Assembly: GCA_002418835.1 (NCBI GenBank)
Contig: DIEX01000009.1
Location: forward strand, 1-64,000
Origin: Spirochaetia bacterium UBA5763
GTDB taxonomy: Bacteria; Spirochaetota; UBA4802; UBA5550
DNA length: 64,000 bases
Direction of reading: 5' to 3'
The first letter of the stretch is position 1, and each line of letters begins with the position of its first letter. The notes under the pieces are model-generated. The model did not search any database, had not been told where the DNA came from, and saw only the letters and a list, made by a program, of their open reading frames with translations. Shown here piece by piece: positions 7,403 through 15,758 of the stretch. Both the position numbers and the translations under genes were made by a program.

Positions 7403-9892
7403 TTATATCTGGTTAAGCCTGAATTGTCTTATCTTTTCAGAGTAGTTCTGTATAAGCCTGTCCCTCTCCCTGACAGATTCCCCCTCGGCATATACATGAA
7501 TAAGGGGCTGCGACGCGTCAGGCATAAGGAGTATCCATGAACTGCTGTTTATAATCTTAACACCGTCAATGAGTTCAACGCTTTTGCCGTCAGATTCTGA
7601 AGAGAGCATCCCCATGATTGAAGCTTTCTCCTCAAGGGTGCACTGTATCGTTGTGCTGGCAAGGTTTACCTTCGGGAGCTGCTCTTTCACTTCGCAGAGC
7701 TCCTTCTTCTCCAGCGTCAGGTATTCAAGAATTCTTAAGAATGTGATCATGGGGTCAGTTCTCTGCTCAAGGTACGGGTATCTGCATTTACCGCCATAGA
7801 AGAGGTCAATGCTGTCCTCAGGGTTGCGGAGTTTTGTAGTTACCCACCTGATGCTGCCGCCGTTACTCTCAATAAGCCTGCTTACAGCGTTTGATGTATT
7901 TACAGGGAGGCAGATGGTCTCTATCTCTTTATGTTTGAGGTAGAGCATGCTGAGGATTGAGCTTATGTCGTCAGCAGTGAGGACATTCCCTGTTTCATCG
8001 ATGATTGTGATATTGGTGCCGTGAGGCCCGATGATTACACCGATCTCCCGGTTCATCTTTGACATGTTGACCACGTTATAAATTGATTTTATTGTGCCGG
8101 TCATTATATCATATTCAGAGAGCGTCTCCTTCATCTGTCCCCGGAGAACAGTTGTTTCAATATTCATCGATTCAAGGAGTTCAGGGAAGATATATGAGGC
8201 AGTACCGTTAAGGCAGTCCAGTATTACCTTCCACCCTCCGGAGCTTATCTTCTCCCTGTTCACATAGTTGAATACATTTGTCACGTATGAGCCTATCTGG
8301 TGAGAGGGATATATCAGCTCCCCTGTTTCAAATACGTCCTTTCTCGGGTAATCCCCTCTGAAGAAGATCTTTTCTATCCTTTTTTCTTCACTCAATGGAA
8401 TCTGAAAACCGTTTCTGTTGAAAAACTGTATGGCGATATTCTGAAGTCCCGTAAGGTGGGTCACCTGAATATATATACCCATATCCCCGTTGAAAAATTT
8501 AGTGCAGTACCTGTTCAGAGGTACAGACTCAAGTTCCATGTCATAGACGTCAATTCCCATTGAGAGGAGGCCCGCAGTGAAGGCGTGGCTAATGAGGGCT
8601 GCCGCCTTGGTGACGTCCCGGCTCAGTACAACCTTGGCATGTTTCCCCAGGTGGGCGCCGATTGCTGATCCTAACTTTGATGCAAACTCCGGCGTAATCT
8701 TCACGTTGAATGTTCCGGAAATGCCCTCTGACCCGAAGAGTGATTTCTTCTCTGTTTCACCCCATATAAGGTCAGCGGATATTCTTGTCCACTGTTCAAT
8801 GGATTTGTCGGGCCATACCCTGATACCGGCCTGAATCACCGCGCCGGAACCTATTGTACAGTCATCTGCAACAACGGCGTCCTCGTAAATCGAAACCCCT
8901 TCACCGAGTACGCACCTTTTCCCCACAACAGCACCCCTGAGCTCGCATTTCCGTCCTATTACCGTATTGTGGAATATAACGCTTTTTTTAACAGAGGCAT
9001 TCTCTTCAATGAGGCAGTTGTCCCCTATGACAGAATACTCGGAAACCTCGGCCCCCTTTTTAATCCGCGCGAAGTTCCCTATGATAATGGGGCCTTTAAT
9101 CTTTGCGTCGGGGTCTATCTCCACATCACGTCCAACCCATATATCATGGGCAATTTTTTTCCCGGGAATATCGATCTTTACTTTACCGTCGAGAATATCC
9201 TTGTGGACGTTGCTGTACATAGCCAGGTTCCCCACGTCGCACCAGTAGTCCTCTGTGATGAATCCGTACATTGGGGTCCTTTTCTTCCGGAGTAGGGGGA
9301 AGAGGTCAACTGAGAAATCAAATTTTTCATCTTCCGGTATATATCTTGTTATGTGGGACGGCTCAATTATATACATCCCGGTATTTACCGTGTCGGTAAA
9401 TACTTCGCTCCAGGATGGTTTTTCCAGAAATTTTTCAATACGTCCGTCGCTGTCTGTTATTACGATTCCGTAATCAGTGGGTTTTTTTGTTCTTTTAAGA
9501 ACAATGGTGAGGGCCGATTTCTTCTCCCTGTGGTATGCCAGCATATTTGTGATGTCAAAATCAATTATCCCGTCACCGCTCAGTATGATTGATGTCTCAG
9601 TTGTATCCCCCAGCGCTTTCTTTACGCCTCCGGCAGTACCCAGCGGTTTCTCTTCAACTGAATAGGATATCCTTACACCGAGTTCCGAACCGTCCCCGAA
9701 GTAGTTCTGGAAATTTTCAGGGAGAGCGTATATACTGAGAACGATATCAGTGATGCCGTGATTTCTTAAAAGTCTGATGGAGTGTTCAATGGCCGGCCTG
9801 TTAATAACAGGAACCATCGGTTTAGCCCTGATGCATGTCAGCGGACGGAGCCTTGTGCCCTCTCCCCCTGCCATTATTATTGCCCTTGTCAT
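7403..9892 (-). CDS. Sugar-1-phosphate nucleotidyltransferase fused to a degenerate phosphomannomutase domain
   Basis: An 829-residue protein. Residues 1-235 are a nucleotidyltransferase with GGEGTRLRPLT and FLEKPSW, the mannose-1-phosphate guanylyltransferase type that makes NDP-sugars for glycans. Residues about 250-370 are a left-handed beta-helix of hexapeptide repeats. Residues about 385-825 have the phosphomannomutase fold, but its loops are altered: the serine loop reads QVTHLTG instead of TASHNP, the metal loop GPHGTNITI instead of DxDxDR, and the phosphate loop MPDASQP instead of RxSGTEP. The mutase half is therefore probably not a mutase. From memory the same degeneracy marks cyanobacterial and actinobacterial homologues of this length. 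Start: ATG after GGGGAG. It precedes the M20 gene. Confidence 0.85.
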   Translation of the reverse strand: MTRAIIMAGGEGTRLRPLTCIRAKPMVPVINRPAIEHSIRLLRNHGITDIVLSIYALPENFQNYFGDGSELGVRISYSVEEKPLGTAGGVKKALGDTTETSIILSGDGIIDFDITNMLAYHREKKSALTIVLKRTKKPTDYGIVITDSDGRIEKFLEKPSWSEVFTDTVNTGMYIIEPSHITRYIPEDEKFDFSVDLFPLLRKKRTPMYGFITEDYWCDVGNLAMYSNVHKDILDGKVKIDIPGKKIAHDIWVGRDVEIDPDAKIKGPIIIGNFARIKKGAEVSEYSVIGDNCLIEENASVKKSVIFHNTVIGRKCELRGAVVGKRCVLGEGVSIYEDAVVADDCTIGSGAVIQAGIRVWPDKSIEQWTRISADLIWGETEKKSLFGSEGISGTFNVKITPEFASKLGSAIGAHLGKHAKVVLSRDVTKAAALISHAFTAGLLSMGIDVYDMELESVPLNRYCTKFFNGDMGIYIQVTHLTGLQNIAIQFFNRNGFQIPLSEEKRIEKIFFRGDYPRKDVFETGELIYPSHQIGSYVTNVFNYVNREKISSGGWKVILDCLNGTASYIFPELLESMNIETTVLRGQMKETLSEYDIMTGTIKSIYNVVNMSKMNREIGVIIGPHGTNITIIDETGNVLTADDISSILSMLYLKHKEIETICLPVNTSNAVSRLIESNGGSIRWVTTKLRNPEDSIDLFYGGKCRYPYLEQRTDPMITFLRILEYLTLEKKELCEVKEQLPKVNLASTTIQCTLEEKASIMGMLSSESDGKSVELIDGVKIINSSSWILLMPDASQPLIHVYAEGESVRERDRLIQNYSEKIRQFRLNQI

Positions 9893-9921
9893 AAACTCCC
9901 CCCTGTCAGGTCATAGAAAAA

Positions 9922-10446
9922 TCACCGTTTATATATTATGCGCCCTTCAATGAGTTTCTCAGGTACAGCCCCTATGGTTCTGCTGTCATAGCTTGAGTCG
10001 AAGTTGTCACCAAGCAGGAAGTATTCATCTTTACCTAATTTAACCGGAGGCATATTGTCCCTGTATGTGAATTTCATCGGGTAGATACTGTTCCCCTCTT
10101 TGAGTGTGTTCCATTTGAAATTTGCTGCGGTGTCATTTATAAAGACAACCCTGTTCCTTATCTCAACTGTTTCAAATTCAGAGGCGATTATCCTTGAAAG
10201 AACAAGTCTCCCTTCATCAGCAGGACTTTCAACAGCCACAATATCCCCTTTACCGGCAGAAGCGAATCTGCTTACAAGTATCCGGTCCCCTGTTTTAAGG
10301 TTGGGGGCCATCGATTCCGTATCAACTTTCATTATAAAAAAGAACAGTCTTGATATAATAAGTCCGAGCAGCAGCCCGGCGGACAGCATTACAATTTTGT
10401 ACATCAGCGGATGGTCAACGTTATTTTTTCTGCTCAATTCTTTCAC
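9922..10446 (-). CDS. lepB: Signal peptidase I-like (S26) protein lacking the catalytic lysine
   Basis: 174 residues: one N-terminal membrane anchor (about 15-38) and a periplasmic S26 fold. The serine motif is intact (ESMAP, Ser45) and box E is present (GDNFDSSYDSRTIG). Where type I signal peptidases have a lysine in a KRVIG-like motif, this protein reads LSRIIA, so Ser84 replaces the general base. It may use another residue, process unusual substrates, or be inactive. The start is a GTG with a weak Shine-Dalgarno sequence. It lies 29 bases upstream of the nucleotidyltransferase gene on the same strand, probably first in that operon. The family is sure, activity is not. Confidence 0.8.
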   Translation of the reverse strand: MKELSRKNNVDHPLMYKIVMLSAGLLLGLIISRLFFFIMKVDTESMAPNLKTGDRILVSRFASAGKGDIVAVESPADEGRLVLSRIIASEFETVEIRNRVVFINDTAANFKWNTLKEGNSIYPMKFTYRDNMPPVKLGKDEYFLLGDNFDSSYDSRTIGAVPEKLIEGRIIYKR

Positions 10447-10795
10447 CGGTGTGGATTATTTTATATTTAGCCTGAAACGGTATACATTTTTTATCAATAT
10501 TTTTTTTATTTTAAGATAAATCAGAGCATTTTAAGGTATCCGGAAGCATAGTTATGTCGCATCATTAGTTTTTTTCTTAATAATTTTATGCAACTTTTGC
10601 TATTCAGTATTTTCCTTGACAAAGGATTGTGTTATATTTAAATTTAAATGAAGGATTGCAGATTTTTCATAAGACATTTTTATTAATTTTTAAATATTTG
10701 GTTTTTTTGTACCGACAATAAAAACAGTCAGGTATAATAATACAATTATATTGGCATATTGTTTAATTAATCAATATTGATTAAAGGAGTTTACG
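10447..10795. other. Divergent intergenic region upstream of flaA
   Basis: An AT-rich 349-bp spacer between the minus-strand signal peptidase operon and flaA. It holds the likely flaA promoter (10616-10644) and a consensus TATAAT at 10733-10738 without a good -35. I see no open frame or hairpin of note. Confidence 0.6.
10616..10644 (+). promoter_or_regulatory. Predicted sigma-70 promoter of the flaA operon
   Basis: Perfect -35 TTGACA at 10616-10621, 17-base spacer, -10 TAAATT at 10639-10644. Transcription would start near 10651, giving a leader of about 145 bases before flaA. A second -10 candidate, TATAAT at 10733, has no matching -35. Confidence 0.45.
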
Positions 10796-11578
10796 ATGAA
10801 CAGGAAGTTGAAAGTGGCTGCATTGTCGATTCTGATCGGAACCCTTGTCCTTTTTATCGGCAATGGTGCTTCCAGTTTGCTGGCCCAGGATGCCGGGACC
10901 GGAACGAATCAGGCGACAGGAGATAATACTAAAGCCAAACCGGAGGGTCTGGTTACTGACTGGCTTAATGATTTCGAAGAGAGTGAAGACTGGAGAGCTG
11001 ATGCTACATGTCCTCTCGGCGAAACTAAAATAAGAAAATATCCGGGTAAACCGAGGCCTACAAAGGACGGTCAGCCTGTTAATGAGAATAATGAAGTCGG
11101 GAAAGAATTTGCTGACAAGACAGAGCCTGATGAAAACGGGATATCCCATGAGAACAAATATGTTCTCGGTGTAAAGAGCCATTTCACAGACAGGGGCTTT
11201 GACAGGGTTGAAGTTTTTCCTCCTAATGAATACATTATAAGAGGCAAAGCGAAAGAGGTTAAGGTCTGGGTTCTCGGAAGAAAATTCAGGCATACACTTT
11301 ATGTGAAATTGAGAGATTACAGGGGTCATATACATAAACTGAAGATCGGCAGACTTGATTTCTGGGGATGGAGAGAGATGTCCGTGATTATTCCGGGATG
11401 GCTCCCTCAATCATCAAATTATGCTGTCATGGATAAGAACCTTCACTTCGTCTCATTCTTTGTTGAATGTGATAAATTTGAAGCTCCCGGTCCATTCTAT
11501 TTTTACCTTGACCAGTTCAGGGTTGTAACAGACCTGTCAGAGTTTACTGGTGATGAAAATATTAAGGATAACTGGTAA
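10796..11578 (+). CDS. flaA: Flagellar filament outer layer (sheath) protein FlaA
   Basis: A 260-residue exported protein: signal peptide 1-30 (ending near SLLAQ) and a FlaA domain. In spirochaetes FlaA forms the sheath around the periplasmic flagellar core made of FlaB. The FlaA signature is clear: KAKEVKVWVLGRKFRHTL, YRGHIHKLKIG and DFWGWREM in the middle, then LPQSS and a YFYLDQFRVVTD strand near the C terminus. The start has a strong AAAGGAG Shine-Dalgarno. It is followed after 27 bases by a second flaA-family gene, as in Leptospira where two flaA genes are adjacent. This is one of the best lineage markers in the window. Confidence 0.95.
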   Translation: MNRKLKVAALSILIGTLVLFIGNGASSLLAQDAGTGTNQATGDNTKAKPEGLVTDWLNDFEESEDWRADATCPLGETKIRKYPGKPRPTKDGQPVNENNEVGKEFADKTEPDENGISHENKYVLGVKSHFTDRGFDRVEVFPPNEYIIRGKAKEVKVWVLGRKFRHTLYVKLRDYRGHIHKLKIGRLDFWGWREMSVIIPGWLPQSSNYAVMDKNLHFVSFFVECDKFEAPGPFYFYLDQFRVVTDLSEFTGDENIKDNW

Positions 11579-11605
11579 CAGTTGAGGATAATGGAGGCCG
11601 GAAAA

Positions 11606-12526
11606 ATGAATAGTATAAGAAATAGAATCTTTATAGTAACGCTCTGCCTGACAGCGGCTTTTATAGTCGCTTTCGGGATAAACGGGTATTCCAGGATCGA
11701 AACCAATGTCCCTGCTGACCTCTCAGGAGAGGAGACAAGGGCTATAGTTATCGAGGATTTTGAAAACAGTAAGATAGCAGGCAGTGTTGAAGAGGACGGC
11801 TGGTTTATTACATCAAATCCGAAAGTTTATACAAAAGCAAAGGACGAGGAGACTCTTAAGAAGAAGAACCCCGTAATGGCGCTTGACCTTAAGCCTGTTG
11901 ATGGCGGGCCCAATGATATGAAAGTTGAAGATGCCTTCTCTATTACAGGACTTGGAAAAGATAAGAAAAAAATAATGGGCCTTAAATTCAGGTTCAGATA
12001 TCCAGGCTCAAATGTTGTAACTATTGAAGCTCCAAAGGAAGTTGACTGGAAAGAGCGCACACCTGTTATGACTTATGATCAGGCTCTAAGAACAGATGTT
12101 CAGGAGAGAGGGCTTCAGATACCGGGAAGGGCAAAAGCCATATCTCTCTGGGTACATGGAAGAGGCTTTCCATATACTCTTGAACTGTGGGTGAAGGATT
12201 TCAGGGGGGATGTTCATATCCTTGAGAAGCAGTCTATAAATTTTGTGGGATGGAGACCTATGATTTTTAATGTCCCGCAGAATCTTCCTCAGTCAAGTGA
12301 TTCATATCCTGTAACAAGGACTGCGAAACTTGTCAGAATGGTTATCAGAGAGGTTACTTCAGTAAGCGGAGAGCATTCAAGAACAAGCGCGAGAAACGCG
12401 TCGGATGTGTATGTATTCTTTGACCAGATTAAAGTTCTAACTGATACTTATGAAGTATTCTTCGACGGTCAGGATATGCATAAGGCATTTGAAGGCGGAA
12501 GCAGTTCTAATCAGAAAACACAGTAA
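11606..12526 (+). CDS. flaA: Second FlaA-family flagellar sheath protein
   Basis: 306 residues with an N-terminal signal peptide (about 1-28) and a FlaA domain: IEDFENS near the mature N terminus, GRAKAISLWVHGRGFPYTLEL, FRGDVHILEKQSINFVGWR and a C-terminal VYVFFDQIKVLTD. It is a diverged paralogue of the upstream gene, with the same order of motifs. The frame is open from a TTG at 11582, but GGAGG at 11593-11597 lies eight bases before the ATG at 11606, which is therefore the start. It is co-transcribed with flaA and ends at the strong terminator at 12578. The two products may differ in sheath position or stoichiometry. Confidence 0.92.
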   Translation: MNSIRNRIFIVTLCLTAAFIVAFGINGYSRIETNVPADLSGEETRAIVIEDFENSKIAGSVEEDGWFITSNPKVYTKAKDEETLKKKNPVMALDLKPVDGGPNDMKVEDAFSITGLGKDKKKIMGLKFRFRYPGSNVVTIEAPKEVDWKERTPVMTYDQALRTDVQERGLQIPGRAKAISLWVHGRGFPYTLELWVKDFRGDVHILEKQSINFVGWRPMIFNVPQNLPQSSDSYPVTRTAKLVRMVIREVTSVSGEHSRTSARNASDVYVFFDQIKVLTDTYEVFFDGQDMHKAFEGGSSSNQKTQ

Positions 12527-12577
12527 ACAAGGCTTTTCAGCTTTAAAATAACCCGGTTTAAAAGCCGGGCAACAGCG

Positions 12578-12620
12578 AAAATACCCATCGCAAAGCACAG
12601 GATGGGTATTTTCTATTTTT
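12578..12620 (+). terminator. Rho-independent terminator of the flaA operon
   Basis: A perfect 12-bp stem, AAAATACCCATC (12578-12589) with GATGGGTATTTT (12601-12612), an 11-base loop and a T-rich tail. A smaller hairpin, CCCGG/CCGGG at 12552-12569, precedes it. Confidence 0.85.
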
Positions 12621-12654
12621 CAATACTCAAAAATCAGGTTAACGGGATAAGAAT

Positions 12655-15354
12655 ATGTCAAAGAATAAAATAATGGAAAAGCTATCATCTCTTTTTAAGG
12701 AGGAATCGTGGGGAAGAATGGAACCGAAGGATATAGGGATATCCAGGTTCAAGATCCTTGACGATATTCTGAATTCCATAATTGCCGAGAACGTAACAGA
12801 TGACGCTCTTACTCTCTGTAAAGAGCATCTTGAAGAACAGCCGGGCTCAATAACAGCCGCTTATATCTCCGGTCTCATGGGATATCAGCTTGAAAAGATT
12901 GATGAAAAGAAGCATCTGCGTAAACTGATCGAAAAATTCACTGAAAATCATAAGTGGGCAGTGGTTGAGCTTCTTTCTGAAAAGATTCTTGAGTACGGCG
13001 AGAGCAGTTTTGCTCTGAGATCCCTTGCAACAAGCCTTGAACGCCTTGGCAGGAGTAAAGAAGCTATCCCTGTATGGGATAACCTCCTTAAAATCGACAG
13101 GTTCGACGCGCAGGTGGCAAAGAAACTGGCCCTTGCAATAGTAAACCAGGATCAGGAGAAGAGTATTCAGTACATGAAGCTCTCAATTGAAGGCTTTATC
13201 AAGGCTAAGGATTTTGATGAGATTACCCCCCTCTGGCAGAAGCTTGTTGCTGTATCATGGAAGGAGATTCAGTTTTTTGAAAGGATTGAGCGTATGCTGG
13301 TTGATGCCAAGCAGCAGGAACTTGCTGCGGATCTGCTCAAGATACTGCTGCATAAATACAGGGATAATGAAAATCCCGACAGACCGATTGAATTTCTGAA
13401 AAAGATTTTATACTACAGGCCTGATGACCTCCACTCAAGGAGAGAGCTTGTGAAGCTATATGAGGCGAAATACAGCGGCCATTCCCAGTTTGCCCAGTTT
13501 CTTAAGCTTTCAAAGCTGAATAATTTCAAGGCACCTGTAAAATTTGCAATCCAGGATTTTGAGAAGAACATAGTCTTTGATAAAGGGAATTATGTTTTTC
13601 ATAATTCATGGGGACTCGGTAAAATTGAAGAGATAGATGGTGAAACTATCAGGGTGGATTTCAAGGAGAAGCCCGGGCACAGTATGTCAATACAGATGGC
13701 CCTTCAGTCCCTAAAGCCTGTTGCAAAAGACCATATTTACGTGATGAAATACGAGGATCCTGAAACTCTTAAAGAGATGTTCAGCAAAGATTTTATGCAG
13801 TTTTTTGAAATTCTTATAAAGTCTTACGGCGGAGAGATAGATAACAGTACCATCAAAGATGAAGTGGTCCCCTTCTTTCTTGAGGAGAAAAACTGGACCA
13901 AGTGGTGGAGTAAAGCCAGGACACAGATCAAAAAGGACCCGCTTTTCGGAGTTTCTGATAAAAAGAAAAACCTGGTATACATGAGAGATAAGCCTGTGAC
14001 CTTTGCCGATGAGCTACTTGGTAAATTCACTGCCAGCTCATCGTTTACCGAAAAGCTTGATATTGCAATTGAGTTTATAAACAATATAGATATGAAAGAG
14101 GGGGAGAGCGTTGCTCCTTACCTTGTGGATTTTTTCTCTGAGCAGATTAAGGGTGATTCCAACACAAGGCAGATACTCTCCTATTTTATTCTTTCTGACC
14201 TTTCAAAGTATTCTGAATCTTCAAAGGTGAAGCTTGATCAGAGCAGGGACAGGGTTATCGAATTCATTAAGAGCAGCAGCGAACTGCCGATACTCTCAAT
14301 GAAAATCGGATCTTATGATTACAAGAAACATTACGTTAATCTCATCGTGCAGAACAGGGAGGACTGGGCATCTGTGCTCTTTGAACTGCTGTTTGAAACA
14401 CCGGTGAGGATACATAAGTATATAATAAATATTCTCCTCCGTTCGCATGAATATAAAACAATTAACCTGTTTATTGACAGGGTAATCCCCGGAGCGAAAC
14501 AGTATCCCGACATTTTTATATGGGTGGCACGTAATATCTTTACAGGGGCGTGGAAATATGACTGGCTCGATTACCCGGAGGATAACCTTGTTCTGACCTA
14601 TTTCAGGCTTATGAACGAGCTGAAAAAGATCGAGGTGGAGGGGAACAGGCTTAAGAACACGATGTTCGAGATCCTCTTTGATGATAACGCTGAAGTGCTG
14701 AAAAAGATAGTGAACAGGCTTGATAGAACTATCGTTGAGAAGATATTCGATATTTTTGAAAATCTCCCCTATGTTGAAGATTCACAGCTTGAAAAATTCG
14801 AGGAGATTGTAAAGAGCCGCTTCGAAAATATACAGGAACACCATGCCCTGGTTGAAGAGGAGTGGAAGATCGATGTTGAGAAACTTATAGTCACGAAAGA
14901 GGGGTATGAAAGGAAGAAGGCGGAGTTTGAGCATATGGTAAACGTGGAGATGGTGAGCCTCTCCAGGGAACTCTCCGCTGTTTCTGAAGCTTCCGGTGAT
15001 ATAAGGGAGAATGTTGATTATAATGCGCTTATGGAGAAGCAGGGTGTACTTAAACTCGCTATATCAAGGCTTGACGATGAGATGAAGAGAGCCGATGTCC
15101 TTGATGTTTCAAAGATAGGCACAGAAAGCGTAAGTATAGGCACCAGGGTGAATCTTGAGGATGTTGAAACAGGGAAAGCCTGGAGCTACACAATACTGGG
15201 CCCATGGGATGCTGATTTTGAGAAAGGGATTCTTTCGTATAGATCACCCATAGCAAAGGCCATGATGGGTAAAAAGAACGGTGAGAACGTCAGTCTTAAG
15301 ATCGATGATGAAGACAGAAATTTCAGGATAGTAAGCATCGAGAAATATATTTGA
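12655..15354 (+). CDS. greA: Spirochaete-type GreA transcription elongation factor with a large N-terminal extension
   Basis: 899 residues, while ordinary GreA has about 158. The C-terminal part (about 743-899) is a full GreA: coiled coil beginning LIVTKEGYERKKAEF, the acidic tip SGDIRENVDYNALMEKQ that enters the RNA polymerase secondary channel to promote cleavage of backtracked RNA, and the FKBP-like domain. Residues about 25-290 look like TPR-type helical repeats (LATSLERLGRSKEAIPVWDNLLK). Residues about 300-370 hold a small beta domain (NSWGLGKIEEID) like the CarD/Tudor-type segments of this family. Borrelia and Treponema have GreA of similar length. It is monocistronic, between the flaA terminator and tRNA-Leu. 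Confidence 0.92.
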   Translation: MSKNKIMEKLSSLFKEESWGRMEPKDIGISRFKILDDILNSIIAENVTDDALTLCKEHLEEQPGSITAAYISGLMGYQLEKIDEKKHLRKLIEKFTENHKWAVVELLSEKILEYGESSFALRSLATSLERLGRSKEAIPVWDNLLKIDRFDAQVAKKLALAIVNQDQEKSIQYMKLSIEGFIKAKDFDEITPLWQKLVAVSWKEIQFFERIERMLVDAKQQELAADLLKILLHKYRDNENPDRPIEFLKKILYYRPDDLHSRRELVKLYEAKYSGHSQFAQFLKLSKLNNFKAPVKFAIQDFEKNIVFDKGNYVFHNSWGLGKIEEIDGETIRVDFKEKPGHSMSIQMALQSLKPVAKDHIYVMKYEDPETLKEMFSKDFMQFFEILIKSYGGEIDNSTIKDEVVPFFLEEKNWTKWWSKARTQIKKDPLFGVSDKKKNLVYMRDKPVTFADELLGKFTASSSFTEKLDIAIEFINNIDMKEGESVAPYLVDFFSEQIKGDSNTRQILSYFILSDLSKYSESSKVKLDQSRDRVIEFIKSSSELPILSMKIGSYDYKKHYVNLIVQNREDWASVLFELLFETPVRIHKYIINILLRSHEYKTINLFIDRVIPGAKQYPDIFIWVARNIFTGAWKYDWLDYPEDNLVLTYFRLMNELKKIEVEGNRLKNTMFEILFDDNAEVLKKIVNRLDRTIVEKIFDIFENLPYVEDSQLEKFEEIVKSRFENIQEHHALVEEEWKIDVEKLIVTKEGYERKKAEFEHMVNVEMVSLSRELSAVSEASGDIRENVDYNALMEKQGVLKLAISRLDDEMKRADVLDVSKIGTESVSIGTRVNLEDVETGKAWSYTILGPWDADFEKGILSYRSPIAKAMMGKKNGENVSLKIDDEDRNFRIVSIEKYI

Positions 15355-15396
15355 TTTAACAAGTAAAAGCAATGGGGTACAGGGGTGATAGGCCGT

Positions 15397-15517
15397 GCTG
15401 ACACGATGTCAGCCTGCCGGCAAAAAACAGGATGTTTTAATAATGCCGGCCCTTTAAAGCCCCCGCAGGGGCTCCCTGCGGTGCATCAGTATAATAAAAA
15501 CTATGTTTTTATTATAC
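15397..15517. other. Four consecutive inverted repeats between greA and tRNA-Leu
   Basis: In 121 bases there are four separate dyads: GCTGACA-cga-TGTCAGC (15397-15413); GCCGGC 15416 with GCCGGC 15445, enclosing AAAAC/GTTTT; CCGCAGGG-gct-CCCTGCGG (15463-15481); and GTATAATAAAAAC-tat-GTTTTTATTATAC (15489-15517, 13 bp perfect). Some may end greA transcription; the last one sits 14 bases upstream of the tRNA promoter. Confidence 0.75.
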
Positions 15518-15530
15518 CCCGGAAAATTGT

Positions 15531-15560
15531 TTGACAAATACCGGTATAAATTTGTATTAA
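15531..15560 (+). promoter_or_regulatory. Predicted sigma-70 promoter of tRNA-Leu
   Basis: Perfect -35 TTGACA (15531-15536), 18-base spacer and -10 TATTAA (15555-15560). Initiation would fall a few bases before the tRNA 5' end at 15572. Confidence 0.6.
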
Positions 15561-15571
15561 ATTATATCTTG

Positions 15572-15655
15572 GCCGCGATGGCGGAATTGGTAGACGCGCT
15601 AGGTTCAGGGTCTAGTAGGCGAATGCCTGTGAGGGTTCGAGTCCCTCTCGCGGCA
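15572..15655 (+). tRNA. tRNA-Leu (anticodon CAG)
   Basis: An 84-base class II tRNA. Acceptor GCCGCGA pairs with TCGCGGC, discriminator A, D-loop with GGTAGAC, anticodon arm CTAGG-TTCAGGG-TCTAG giving anticodon CAG, a long variable arm, and T-arm AGGGTTCGAGTCCCT. CCA is not encoded. A run of eight T residues follows almost at once and may end transcription. Confidence 0.97.
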
Positions 15656-15758
15656 GATATTTTTTTTATCTTCACAGCAGTCCTCTAATTATACTTTATC
15701 ATTTTATCTGTTATGCCGATTATATCTTCAGAGATAACTCTATTGATGGAGATTCCCC

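Noticed and set aside
10446..10796. Riboswitch or small RNA gene in the flaA leader
   Set aside because: Only AT-rich sequence with promoter-like boxes; no stable pairing pattern found by eye.
15503..15688. 61-residue plus-strand open frame
   Set aside because: It runs through tRNA-Leu (reading MAELVDALGSG), a typical false frame over a leucine tRNA.
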